Shown: positions 9,190-17,048 of the stretch, piece after piece
How positions within the stretch are numbered: the first letter of the stretch is position 1
How the letters are laid out: the number at the start of each line of letters is the position of its first letter
From: Lachnospiraceae bacterium
Lineage (GTDB): Bacteria; Bacillota; Clostridia; Lachnospirales; Lachnospiraceae
NCBI GenBank assembly: GCA_017461775.1
Contig: JAFTXD010000072.1
Coordinates: forward strand, 1-64,000
DNA: 64,000 nt
Reading direction: 5' to 3'
Made by a program: the position numbers and the translations under genes
Notes under the pieces: model-generated
The model's database searches: none
What the model saw: the letters and a program-made list of their open reading frames with translations, nothing else
Told to the model about the DNA's origin: nothing

Positions 9190-10272
9190 TTAACAATGCC
9201 AAGGCATCTCCTGTGCTATAATCCTTGTCCCCGGACTTCTCACTGCCTCCTGCATCAGCAAGAACACATACGCATCCTCCAGCGCCTCCGCCATTGGGTA
9301 CACTTCCTTACCCGTCTCTACATATTCTCCCATATCCAGCATCATGGTGGCAATAGCATATTCATCCTCTTCCTCACTCATGGGGAAAAAGGGCTGCCAC
9401 TGCCGGCTTTGGGCTTTTAAATCGGCTGTTTCCAAACAGCTGTATCTGGGATTTAAGAATGGTGTCAACTGTTGCCTCTTGGGCTGATAGTCATCATCCA
9501 CATAACGCAAAAGGGTATCATTCCATTCCCCGTCCCTGCCCTGTACATTCACATGCCTGCTACGAATATAGCTGTGATACAAAATACCGTCAAAATCATA
9601 AAATGCCATCTTCCCACCAGCAAATCTCATGGTAATGACACTGCGACTACTTTCCTTTACCCTACCGTCGGTAATATCCCCATATCGGGAATCCGTCTCC
9701 GTCACCGGGAAGGCGTACTGCTCACCACTGAGCCATTCCAACCGTAGATTCTGTGGGGCTTGTGGCTGTAGCATCCGGCGTATCAGACTTACTCCGTGAT
9801 AATCATGAGCCATGGAAAGTCGCACTGCGTAAGGCTCATGAAGCTTTCCACTCTTCACCGCCTCCAAGCCTGCTGCCATACTCGGGTACCTGTGGTACTG
9901 CTCTGCAATCTGTATCTTGGCACCATGCTTTGTTAAATCCCACAGCTCCTTTAATTCCTCCAAAGTACAGGCCGCCGGGGTCTCACAAAGAACTGCAAAG
10001 CCCTTTCGCGCCCACTTCATGGTCTCTTGGCAGAGAGAATTCTTCGATGCTGCAATTACCACGAAATCCGGACTTGCCTCCTCACAGGCTTCTATGGACG
10101 TGGTGGTAGGAATATTGTGCTCCGCCGCCATCCGGTCCGCCTTCTCCTGGGTACGACAAAGCATGTATTTAAGCTCAAATACCTCCGGATACTTCTTTGC
10201 AATTCTGGCATAAAATAAAGAACGCCAGCCGGAGCCTACGATGATAAATGTCAATGGTTTACTATGGTTCAT
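9190..10272 (-). CDS. Gfo/Idh/MocA-family oxidoreductase-like protein
   Basis: A 360-residue protein with an N-terminal Rossmann fold (FIIVGSGWRSLFYARIA) and the typical two-domain length. The usual EKP motif, whose lysine takes part in catalysis in this family, is CETPAA at residues 96-101 here: Thr98 replaces Lys. The later tyrosine/histidine region is YHRYPSMAAG. The family oxidises or reduces sugar hydroxyls with NAD(P). Whether this one is catalytic with the lysine missing is open. A good GGGGAGG site precedes the ATG. It sits 24 bases after the phosphatase gene and 32 before GH51, so it is probably part of an arabinoside-handling operon. Confidence 0.85.
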   Translation of the reverse strand: MNHSKPLTFIIVGSGWRSLFYARIAKKYPEVFELKYMLCRTQEKADRMAAEHNIPTTTSIEACEEASPDFVVIAASKNSLCQETMKWARKGFAVLCETPAACTLEELKELWDLTKHGAKIQIAEQYHRYPSMAAGLEAVKSGKLHEPYAVRLSMAHDYHGVSLIRRMLQPQAPQNLRLEWLSGEQYAFPVTETDSRYGDITDGRVKESSRSVITMRFAGGKMAFYDFDGILYHSYIRSRHVNVQGRDGEWNDTLLRYVDDDYQPKRQQLTPFLNPRYSCLETADLKAQSRQWQPFFPMSEEEDEYAIATMMLDMGEYVETGKEVYPMAEALEDAYVFLLMQEAVRSPGTRIIAQEMPWHC

Positions 10273-10296
10273 TTCCTACCTCCCCTGTCTTATCTC

Positions 10297-10764
10297 CTAG
10301 TTCTGCTCCAGCAGCTGCTTAAGTAATCCCTCGCAGCCTGCAAGCACATCCCGATAAGTAGCATCAAAATCCCCGGTATACCAAGGGTCCGCCACATCGT
10401 CCCCCTTCCCCGCAAAGGTCAGAAGCTTGTAAATCTTCCCCTCCGGGTCACCTCCCGCAATGCGGGTCATATTGCGGATATTGGCACTGTCCATACCGAT
10501 GAGATAATCGTAATAATCATAGTCCGCACCAGTCATCTGGACCGCGCGATGGGGTACTACAGGGATACCTACCTGACGGAGCTTATTTACTGTGCCGTAG
10601 TGAGGCGGGTTTCCGATTTCCTCGCGACTAGTGGCCGCGGAGGCGATTTCGAAGAGGTCTTGTAAACCTCGCTGGGTTACCAGGTGAGTCATCACCGACT
10701 GACACATGGTGCTTCTGCAGATATTGCCATGACAGGTGAATTGGATTTTTATTTTATCTTGCAT
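10297..10764 (-). CDS. Low-molecular-weight protein tyrosine phosphatase
   Basis: A 155-residue LMW-PTP. The P-loop CHGNICRS matches C-X5-R-S with Cys11 and Arg17, and the general acid loop DPWYTGDF is present near the C-terminus; YDYYDYLIGMD is the usual middle motif. It removes phosphate from phosphotyrosine, in bacteria often on polysaccharide-export kinases or as a general regulator. I chose the ATG at 10764 because the longer frame to 10815 begins inside the T-rich tail of a hairpin and adds a lysine-rich stretch foreign to the family. It is the first gene of the operon leading to GH51, an unusual partner for sugar catabolism. Confidence 0.9.
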   Translation of the reverse strand: MQDKIKIQFTCHGNICRSTMCQSVMTHLVTQRGLQDLFEIASAATSREEIGNPPHYGTVNKLRQVGIPVVPHRAVQMTGADYDYYDYLIGMDSANIRNMTRIAGGDPEGKIYKLLTFAGKGDDVADPWYTGDFDATYRDVLAGCEGLLKQLLEQN

Positions 10765-10823
10765 ATGTATATGAACCTCTTGTTTTGCTGATTTTTTGGT
10801 GGTTTCTTTTTGCATAAAAAGAA

Positions 10824-10855
10824 CACGCCTGTAGTTGTATTATAACACAGGCGTG
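10824..10855 (-). terminator. Hairpin with downstream T run, probable terminator
   Basis: CACGCCTGT and ACAGGCGTG form a nine-base perfect stem. On the minus strand it is followed by TTCTTTTT. It would stop transcription arriving from the AT-rich genes at 11.0-12.4 kb before the phosphatase operon. The 204-base gap 10816-11019 holds nothing else I can support. Confidence 0.6.
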
Positions 10856-11019
10856 GCTTGGGGGCTATGGTATGTTTAGAAATGGCGGTAACAAAGTCAT
10901 ACATAAATGCACTTTCCATTTTCTGTGCCTGCTGTATCTCCACATCCGCTCGAAAAGAGACAAATATTTTCACAATAATTCGTCAAAGGCTTCATTTGCA
11001 ATAGTACACTAATGATCTC

Positions 11020-11466
11020 TTACAACACTTTACCAATAATTTCCGCTGCTAAATTCCCTCCACCATGCTGACTATCACTACCGGACGATGCCATTGTAAA
11101 TAAATATCTAGGATCTCCATTATATGTTAATTTATAATGACCGCCCTCTTTAGTTATTAAAAAACCAAACTCTCTTAGTTCTCGTTTTAAACTATCATTA
11201 ACTTTGGTATAGCCTTTTAATATTCTTTTGATTTCTTCTCTTTTTTCCTCAAACATACACGTTTGCTCATTATTTTCCAGAATATCTCGCAAAATGTGTT
11301 CCCTACGGCTTTTTTTTGCCACTTGCCTACCATAAGACTTTAACATCTCCAAAATCAAATCACGAATCTCCCCTTCGTAAAACTCTTCCTCTGCCCCATA
11401 AAATAGCAATGGTACTTCACCCATTGCCTCTGTCTTTGCTCGCAAACCTTGGCATTCTGCTTTCAA
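11020..11466 (-). CDS. Unrecognised protein, C-terminal half of an apparently frameshifted gene
   Basis: A frame of 148 residues if begun at the TTG at 11466, with no ribosome binding site there. The frame is open further upstream and reads a heptad-like EELNNRIIALKAECQGLRA, continuing the coiled coil that ends the preceding gene in the other frame. It then enters a compact basic region (EIRDLILEMLKSYGRQVAKKSRREHILRDIL split into helices) and ends with GFLITKEGGHYKLTYNGD and a glycine/serine-rich tail. Helix-rich with basic residues, it may be a winged-helix-like or oligomerisation domain; function is unknown. Best read with the preceding gene as one protein broken by a one-base change. Confidence 0.5.
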   Translation of the reverse strand: MKAECQGLRAKTEAMGEVPLLFYGAEEEFYEGEIRDLILEMLKSYGRQVAKKSRREHILRDILENNEQTCMFEEKREEIKRILKGYTKVNDSLKRELREFGFLITKEGGHYKLTYNGDPRYLFTMASSGSDSQHGGGNLAAEIIGKVL

Positions 11467-11483
11467 AGCTATTATTCTATTAT

Positions 11484-12437
11484 TTAACTCTTCAATTGTT
11501 TCTCCTTCTCTTCCAGTTCTGCTCCAAAATTAATATAGACCTCGTCAACCTCATTCTCTGCCTGTACTCTTTTTTCAGCAGCACTCGCATATCGAAGCCT
11601 TAACAATTCATTCTGAACGCCTTCCCATGTTAACATCCTATTCCTAGCCTGTTGATTTGCATACCTACAAACAATCGTAACTATCTTGTCAATTAAACGT
11701 TCTTCACATCCGTTATATTTCGTAACAGAAATAATTTTATGTTTTGCTGCAATGCTCGGATAGTAAATCCCGACACTACCATGATGTGCGTTCTTCTCAC
11801 AACATGACTCCCTCAGAATTTTGGCTATTCCCATATCCTCTTCAACTAAAACATGTGCTACACCACGCAATCTATAAGCCAATTCTTGTACATTTAATAA
11901 GTATTTTCCCCATGATTTTGTAACGTATATCACTGGCATGCTATAAATAATCCTTCGACAGATTACATCTTCAATTACCGAATAATTATGTTTATTAATT
12001 ACAATAGGTTTATCAATTATCTGTAAATTTACATCATTTCCGACATACCCACGTTCAAGCAACATATTCACAATAACAGGTGGTTTAAATTGCGGGACAA
12101 ACTCCTTTGTATCCATCGTCGTTTCACGGTCCAACTTTATAGAAAATATCTTCTTAGAGAAATCAACTACTATATCCGTTGTCCATATTACATTATTTTC
12201 GTCTAATTGATGAAAACGAATCGCAATTATCTCATACACTCTTAATTCTTCTATCGTTAATGATAAGTTTCCATCTTCGAATTTCACATTTCGATTTGTT
12301 CTGTCCCAATTAATATTATTAATCTTATTATGTGGACTCCCTTGATTCCACTCTATGACCAAATCTATAAGCCCATCCTTAGTCAATGCATCTGTAACTG
12401 GAAATAATGTCGAATATATTTGCATACAACTCTTCAT
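11484..12437 (-). CDS. Unrecognised AT-rich gene, N-terminal half of an apparently frameshifted protein
   Basis: 317 residues, or 313 from the second ATG at 12425, which has AAAGGA at better spacing. No signal peptide or membrane segment is visible. The N-terminal 100 residues look beta-rich (VIWTTDIVVDF, FSIKLDRETT). A mixed alpha/beta region follows with MPVIYVTKSWGKYLLN, RGVAHVLVEEDMGIA, HGSVGIYYPS and a helical LIDKIVTIVCRYANQQARNRM, and the C-terminal 30 residues are coiled-coil. I do not recognise a catalytic motif. The gene is visibly richer in A and T than its neighbours, suggesting transfer. Open frame and codon content support real coding. A defence role is a guess from context only. 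Confidence 0.55.
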   Translation of the reverse strand: MKSCMQIYSTLFPVTDALTKDGLIDLVIEWNQGSPHNKINNINWDRTNRNVKFEDGNLSLTIEELRVYEIIAIRFHQLDENNVIWTTDIVVDFSKKIFSIKLDRETTMDTKEFVPQFKPPVIVNMLLERGYVGNDVNLQIIDKPIVINKHNYSVIEDVICRRIIYSMPVIYVTKSWGKYLLNVQELAYRLRGVAHVLVEEDMGIAKILRESCCEKNAHHGSVGIYYPSIAAKHKIISVTKYNGCEERLIDKIVTIVCRYANQQARNRMLTWEGVQNELLRLRYASAAEKRVQAENEVDEVYINFGAELEEKEKQLKS

Positions 12438-12729
12438 CCTTTCATTTGTGTAACAACACTGTTTAAGTGAATAATTTTAAATTAATGCAACCACTTTATA
12501 GTGTTAATTTTGCTCTGTTTTCGGAATTTTTTCTTTATCCTCCAATACAAAACAAACCATTTTCTCTTTGAATTGCCCACAACTCAATTATTGAAAAAAT
12601 TAGAAAATCTTTCAAATCAACATTATCATTTTATCCGCTCTCTCCTTCTTTCCTATTTTCTCCACAAATACCCAACTCCTCTTTTAGCTTCTTAATTCTA
12701 GTATACGCTCTTAATCTACTTTTTTCAAC
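12438..12729. other. AT-rich intergenic region
   Basis: About 290 bases with no supported gene. A 64-codon plus-strand frame here (12501-12695) lacks a ribosome binding site. The stretch probably holds the promoter of the minus-strand gene at 12437; TTGCAT occurs about 60 bases upstream of it, but I see no convincing -10 at proper spacing. Confidence 0.5.
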
Positions 12730-12761
12730 AAAAAAACACCCGAAAGTCACACTTCCGGGCA
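12730..12761 (-). terminator. Terminator of the TIR-phosphoesterase-ArsC operon
   Basis: On the minus strand CCCGGAAGT and ACTTTCGGG pair around a three-base loop and are followed by seven T within a few bases. It lies about 30 bases after the stop of the ArsC/Spx-like gene. Confidence 0.9.
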
Positions 12762-12792
12762 TTCCATTCTTACTCCCTATTAACCATAGCTC

Positions 12793-13143
12793 CTACAAAA
12801 GCTTCTCTTCCCACTCCTTCTCACGAAATCCGGTGAGCACAAAATCCTCTCCCACCACCAGTGGTCTCTTCACCAGCATTCCATTGGTCGCAAGAAGCTT
12901 CAGCTGCTCCTCCTCCGTCATCTCTCCCAGTTTATCCTTTAGATTCATATCCTTGTACATAAGGCCGCTGGTGTTGAAGAATTTCTTCAGGGGCAAACCG
13001 CTCCTTCCGTGCCACTCTTTCAGTTCCTCATAGGTGGGATTTTCCTCCACAATGGGGCGCTCTGTGAATTCCACCTGATGATCTTCCAGCCACTTCAGTG
13101 CCTTCTGGCAGGTGCTGCATTTTCGGTATACCAGTACTAACAT
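12793..13143 (-). CDS. ArsC/Spx-family thioredoxin-fold protein
   Basis: A 116-residue protein, normal length for the Spx/ArsC/YffB group. The redox motif is CSTC near residue 9, followed by ALKWLEDHQVEF, a LPLKKFFNTSG helix and the cis-proline-like VKRPLVV loop with the conserved arginine. Members are either thiol-disulphide sensors that bind RNA polymerase (Spx, MgsR) or arsenate reductase-like enzymes; this sequence does not decide. Good AAAGGAG site seven bases before the ATG. The gene is 25 bases after the metallophosphoesterase and ends the operon begun by the TIR protein. No arsenic-resistance genes are nearby. Confidence 0.87.
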   Translation of the reverse strand: MLVLVYRKCSTCQKALKWLEDHQVEFTERPIVEENPTYEELKEWHGRSGLPLKKFFNTSGLMYKDMNLKDKLGEMTEEEQLKLLATNGMLVKRPLVVGEDFVLTGFREKEWEEKLL

Positions 13144-13168
13144 ACACGTTCTCCTTTTACTTCTTTAT

Positions 13169-13924
13169 TTACGAAATCCTAATTATCTGCTCGTACAGCA
13201 GTATCTCCTCAGCACTCACATCTACATTATCGTGATAGTGCCCAAAGAACCACTTTTTAAAACGTACCTTCTGGCGCAATTCTTCAAAATAGTCTGTCAG
13301 CACATCCGGCTTAAATGTGGAACCACCGAGTAACACCTGCGTACTGGATGCACAGCAATGAGACACAATGTAATCCACCGACTTTCCGTTAGTCGCCAGA
13401 TTCCTTAAGCCTTCTTCCATCTCTTCCATCGACGGTAATTCTTGCGCCCACCAGCTGTGATGGTTGATGCGGTAGGGCAGCCACCCCTTGTCCAGTTCTT
13501 TCTTCCTTTTCTTGTACTGTGGGTCGTCCGGCTCCAGAATTCCTCCATCAATATCGTGACTACTTGCTCCACCAAAGGTGAATATCTTTTTTCCATCAAT
13601 ATCAAACACCTGTCCTCGCATCAGGTGAACCACCGAATCTCGAATTTTATGCGCGTTACCTCCGTGCCACGCTTCCATAGGATAGCTGTAGAGCCGATCG
13701 AAGTTCTCATGATTGCCATCTACAAACAGCGTAGTAAATGTTTTACTTGCCAGCCAGTCCAACCACCACTTCTCAGTCCTACTCTCTTCTCCCTTGTCCC
13801 ATATGCCACCGAAGTCTCCACAAATGATAACGTAATCCTCCTTGGTCATTTCTTTCTGCTCTGGGAAAACGTCTTTACTAAATCGTTTGAAATTTCCATG
13901 ACAGTCTCCGGTTATATAAATCAT
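13169..13924 (-). CDS. Calcineurin-like metallophosphoesterase
   Basis: 251 residues with the full metal-binding series of the superfamily: GDCHGN at the N-terminus (D-x-H), ICGDFGG (GD), DGNHENFD (GNHE), SHCCAS and GHYHDN (GHxH). It is expected to be a two-metal cytoplasmic hydrolase acting on a phosphoester such as a nucleotide, phosphoprotein or nucleic acid end; the substrate is unknown. GGGGAGG lies just before the ATG. It follows the TIR gene by 53 bases and precedes the ArsC-like gene by 25. If the TIR protein makes or degrades a nucleotide signal, a phosphoesterase partner would be sensible, but that is inference. Confidence 0.9.
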   Translation of the reverse strand: MIYITGDCHGNFKRFSKDVFPEQKEMTKEDYVIICGDFGGIWDKGEESRTEKWWLDWLASKTFTTLFVDGNHENFDRLYSYPMEAWHGGNAHKIRDSVVHLMRGQVFDIDGKKIFTFGGASSHDIDGGILEPDDPQYKKRKKELDKGWLPYRINHHSWWAQELPSMEEMEEGLRNLATNGKSVDYIVSHCCASSTQVLLGGSTFKPDVLTDYFEELRQKVRFKKWFFGHYHDNVDVSAEEILLYEQIIRIS

Positions 13925-13977
13925 TTTTCCTCCCCTTTCTCTTTAGGAGCATGAATTGCTTACTGGGAGTCACTTCA

Positions 13978-15357
13978 TCAATACGGTTGTGAATAAGCCG
14001 TCAAATCAATAGTCATGGCCGGCCGTATCCCATAGCATTCCACGCCCACAACCTCTGCAAAAATATTTTCTTCACGATAACCGTTCCCTATCAAATAGCA
14101 TTTAGAAGCGGTCCCCTCCACCGGCTCCCGCAGCCACCACATCATATGCTCCACACCATATCCCAAACAGTAATCCCGGTACCAATAGATGCCATCCTTA
14201 TCTATTGCACCCTGTGTAGGAACTGACAGCAGGGATACATTGGCTTCCTCAAACCACTCCAGCTCCTCCATGGAAAGTAAAAACACCTTATCCTGCGTCA
14301 CAATGGTCTCTGTTTCCGAAAGTACATTGCCCCTGGTCACCACCTCCGTGGTCTTTATTCTGGCAAGCTCCTCTTTGGTAAAGCTGCATAAGAAGCCCTT
14401 TTCGCTACTGTATGCATTGGCGCCCTCAGGCATGGCTGCCGCAGTGGGGGCCTGACCGATATACTCCACATTCTCTTTATCCGAATTCAACCAGATTCTG
14501 ATATTGGAGTTCTCCCAGCTGTTGCTTCCCTGTACATAAGCCTGCAGCTCCACATCCTCTTCCAGCATGCCTGCCACATCAGAAAAATAGTAATTATTTT
14601 CACCATCATGATTAAATTTGCCACTTTCCGCAGCATCATAGGCTTTCATGGTAAGCACGTCCCTTGACACCACCACTGCCTCGCTTCCATCCTCAGACAC
14701 CTTCAGCACCCGCCACTGAATATCCTCATCATTATAACAGCCCATGGTGATGATATCTCCGGGCTTCACCTCCATGGGAGCCGGAGAAGCAGTAACCACA
14801 CTGTTTTCTTTCGCCACATCCTCGCCGCTTCTCTGTGAAAGGAGGTTCACCAGCAGCACTGCAATAATGGCGATAAGTCCCAGAATGATTCCGGTCATTG
14901 CCCCTATCATTTTTTTGTTACTCCTGTTTTCAGAAGGAGATGCTACCACCTTCTGCGCTGCTCTCACTTCCTTTCCCTGCTCCAGAGTATTCACACACCT
15001 TACCACATCTGCATAGCTGTCCCTGCCTGCTTCCATCCACTGATGGGTCATCAGGAAATACTCCATGGATTTGGTAAGTGCTACCTCCTCCAGCTTATAC
15101 ACAAGGATGGGGATGGACCTTGACACTGCCCGCTCCACTTCCCGAAGCACATGGGGAGAACTATTGGATGCTGCGGACAATAAAAGCAGTACCGCATCCG
15201 CACTGTCGATTCCCCCTGCGATTTCCTCCGCATATTCATATCCTGAACGAATATCTCTCGGCGCAATAAAACAACTGTGACCGCCGTTTTCCAACGCGCT
15301 GCACAGTGCCTTTGCTACAGTAGCTTCTTTGGATGAATGAGAAATAAATATATACAT
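13978..15357 (-). CDS. Membrane-anchored TIR-domain protein with extracellular DUF6273-like domain
   Basis: 459 residues in three parts. Residues 1-125 are a bacterial TIR domain (IFISHSSKE, CFIAPRDIRSG, LLLLSAASNSSPHVLREVE) with Glu73 in the position of the NADase glutamate. A single membrane helix follows at about 151-173. The remaining 260 residues are a DUF6273-type domain (WRVLKVSEDGSEAVVVS, NIRIWLN, FLLSMEELEWF, WLREP, IRPAMTIDL), usual on secreted Lachnospiraceae proteins. With a lysine-rich N-terminal side, the TIR part should be inside and DUF6273 outside. TIR proteins of bacteria cleave NAD+ or signal in defence; here the layout suggests an envelope sensor. First gene of a three-gene operon. 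Confidence 0.88.
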   Translation of the reverse strand: MYIFISHSSKEATVAKALCSALENGGHSCFIAPRDIRSGYEYAEEIAGGIDSADAVLLLLSAASNSSPHVLREVERAVSRSIPILVYKLEEVALTKSMEYFLMTHQWMEAGRDSYADVVRCVNTLEQGKEVRAAQKVVASPSENRSNKKMIGAMTGIILGLIAIIAVLLVNLLSQRSGEDVAKENSVVTASPAPMEVKPGDIITMGCYNDEDIQWRVLKVSEDGSEAVVVSRDVLTMKAYDAAESGKFNHDGENNYYFSDVAGMLEEDVELQAYVQGSNSWENSNIRIWLNSDKENVEYIGQAPTAAAMPEGANAYSSEKGFLCSFTKEELARIKTTEVVTRGNVLSETETIVTQDKVFLLSMEELEWFEEANVSLLSVPTQGAIDKDGIYWYRDYCLGYGVEHMMWWLREPVEGTASKCYLIGNGYREENIFAEVVGVECYGIRPAMTIDLTAYSQPY

Positions 15358-15520
15358 AATGTTACATTCCTCTTAACCTGTTCTTTTGTACTGATACGCC
15401 ATAAATAATATCAAATAATGGGGAAATTGTAAATGTAGAGGTCATTCTCATTTCCTATAGAAATCTTCACACAATGCATGGTATCATAGGCAGAGAATAA
15501 CTTACTAAGGAGAATCCATC

Positions 15521-17005
15521 ATGAGGTTGCATGATTTACTTACATATGATGATATCGTTGTGCAGTGTCACAACAATCCCGATGCAGATGCCATCGCCAG
15601 TGGCTTTGGGGTCTACACTTATCTGAAAAATATGGGGAAAAAGGTAAGCCTTGTCTATGGAGGTTCGGACAAGATTCAAAAGGCCAATCTACGACTTATG
15701 GTAGAAACCCTGCAAATTCCCATTGCCCATGTAGAATCCCTGGATATGCCACAGCTCCTTATCACCGTGGACTGCCAATATGGGGAAGGAAATGTAGCTC
15801 CCTTTGAAGCGGCCAATATCGCCATCATTGACCACCACCAGCAGGCAGTTACCCCACCTGCATTGTGCGAAATCCGCTCCAATCTGGGCTCCTGTGCCAC
15901 CCTGGTATGGGATATGCTAAAAGCTGAGGGCATGGATATAAATGGGGACAAGCCCCTTTCTACCGCCCTGTATTATGGACTCCTGACCGATACCAACAAT
16001 TTTACAGAAATTTCCCATCCCCTGGATAAAGATTTACGGGACGATGCTCTGTTTGACCGCAATCTCATTACCCGCTTCCGCAATACCAACCTTTCTCTGA
16101 CGGAGCTGGTCATCGCCGGAAAGGCTCTGATTGACTACCAGTACAATGAAAAATACCGATTCTCCGTAGTACAGGCGGAGCCCTGCGACCCCAATATTCT
16201 GGGCATGATCAGTGACCTGGTACTGGAGGTGGATGTGGTGGATGTCTGCGTGGTATATAGCGTACTCCCCCGTGGAATCAAGCTATCTGTACGAAGCTGC
16301 ATTAAAGAGGCCAAAGCCTGTGACGTTGTACAGGCAATCACGGAAGGAATCGGTTCCGGTGGTGGGCATCTGGTGAAGGCCGGTGGCTTTATCAACCGCA
16401 CCAAGCTGGATTGCAGGGATGAAGATATCAGCACTTACTTTATAGGGACCCTGCAAAACTATTTTGCAAATACGGAGATTATTGTTGCCAAAGATTATAA
16501 TGCCACGCTTTCAGAAATGCAGCTTTACCGCAAGCTTTCTCTGCCCCTTGGCTATGTGAAAATCAATGACATAATATCTCCCGGCAGTCCCATCAATATC
16601 CGCACTCTCGAGGGGGACTTTGATATTATTGTGGAGAAGGATATGTACATTGTCATCGGTATATGGGGAGAAATCTATCCCATCCGCAGGGAAAAATTTG
16701 AGAAAAGCTACATGTATAGCGAGGAAGAATATGTATTCTGCGGAGAGTATCCGCCTACGATAAAAGACACTCTGAGTGGCAACTCCATCTCCCTGATTCC
16801 CTACGCTAAATCCTGCATCTCCACCGGTGGCAGCCTGATTTATGCCAGCACCCTGGACCATCTCACCAAGGTTTTCACTGCCTGGGATGAGGAAAAGTAC
16901 ATGCTGGGCCGTCCCGGGGATTATCTGGCAATCCGAAAAGATGATTTACAAGATGTCTACATTATCCGAAGGGATATTTTTTCTGAAACATATCAAAAGG
17001 CTTAA
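15521..17005 (+). CDS. DHH-family phosphoesterase (NrnA-like) with a C-terminal extension
   Basis: 494 residues. The DHH part shows HNNPDADAIASG near residue 17, LITVDCQYG, IIDHHQ near residue 104 and YYGLLTDTNNF; the DHHA1 part shows GSGGGHLVKAGG near residue 280. NrnA-type enzymes degrade nanoRNA and pAp; length without the extension (about 315 residues) matches. A further 160-170 residues (about 325-494: LPLGYVKINDIISPGSPINI, VIGIWGEIYPIRREKFE, GDYLAIRKDD) are a separate beta-rich domain I do not recognise by name. AAGGAG lies eight bases before the ATG. It diverges from the TIR operon and ends in its own terminator. Confidence 0.87.
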   Translation: MRLHDLLTYDDIVVQCHNNPDADAIASGFGVYTYLKNMGKKVSLVYGGSDKIQKANLRLMVETLQIPIAHVESLDMPQLLITVDCQYGEGNVAPFEAANIAIIDHHQQAVTPPALCEIRSNLGSCATLVWDMLKAEGMDINGDKPLSTALYYGLLTDTNNFTEISHPLDKDLRDDALFDRNLITRFRNTNLSLTELVIAGKALIDYQYNEKYRFSVVQAEPCDPNILGMISDLVLEVDVVDVCVVYSVLPRGIKLSVRSCIKEAKACDVVQAITEGIGSGGGHLVKAGGFINRTKLDCRDEDISTYFIGTLQNYFANTEIIVAKDYNATLSEMQLYRKLSLPLGYVKINDIISPGSPINIRTLEGDFDIIVEKDMYIVIGIWGEIYPIRREKFEKSYMYSEEEYVFCGEYPPTIKDTLSGNSISLIPYAKSCISTGGSLIYASTLDHLTKVFTAWDEEKYMLGRPGDYLAIRKDDLQDVYIIRRDIFSETYQKA

Positions 17006-17011
17006 GCACAA

Positions 17012-17048
17012 GAAAGCGAGGTGTTTTTGAAACACCCCGCTTTTGTTT
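17012..17048. terminator. Bidirectional terminator between DHH gene and pectate lyase
   Basis: AAAGCGAGGTGTTT and AAACACCCCGCTTT pair with one bulge/mismatch and have T-rich sequence on the plus-strand side and an A/T-rich flank on the other. It serves two convergent genes. Confidence 0.88.

Noticed and set aside
10838..10843. TATAAT on the minus strand in the loop before the phosphatase gene, as a promoter
   Set aside because: No acceptable -35 at 16-18 bases, and the hexamer lies in the loop of a terminator-like hairpin.
10749..10973. 74-codon minus-strand frame before the LMW phosphatase gene
   Set aside because: GTG start without a ribosome binding site, and its second half runs through the terminator-like hairpin and overlaps the phosphatase gene. 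No family resemblance.
11484..12437. Calling the AT-rich gene pair a known anti-phage system
   Set aside because: I see no nuclease, ATPase or other defence motif and no neighbouring defence gene except the separate TIR operon; base composition alone is not enough.
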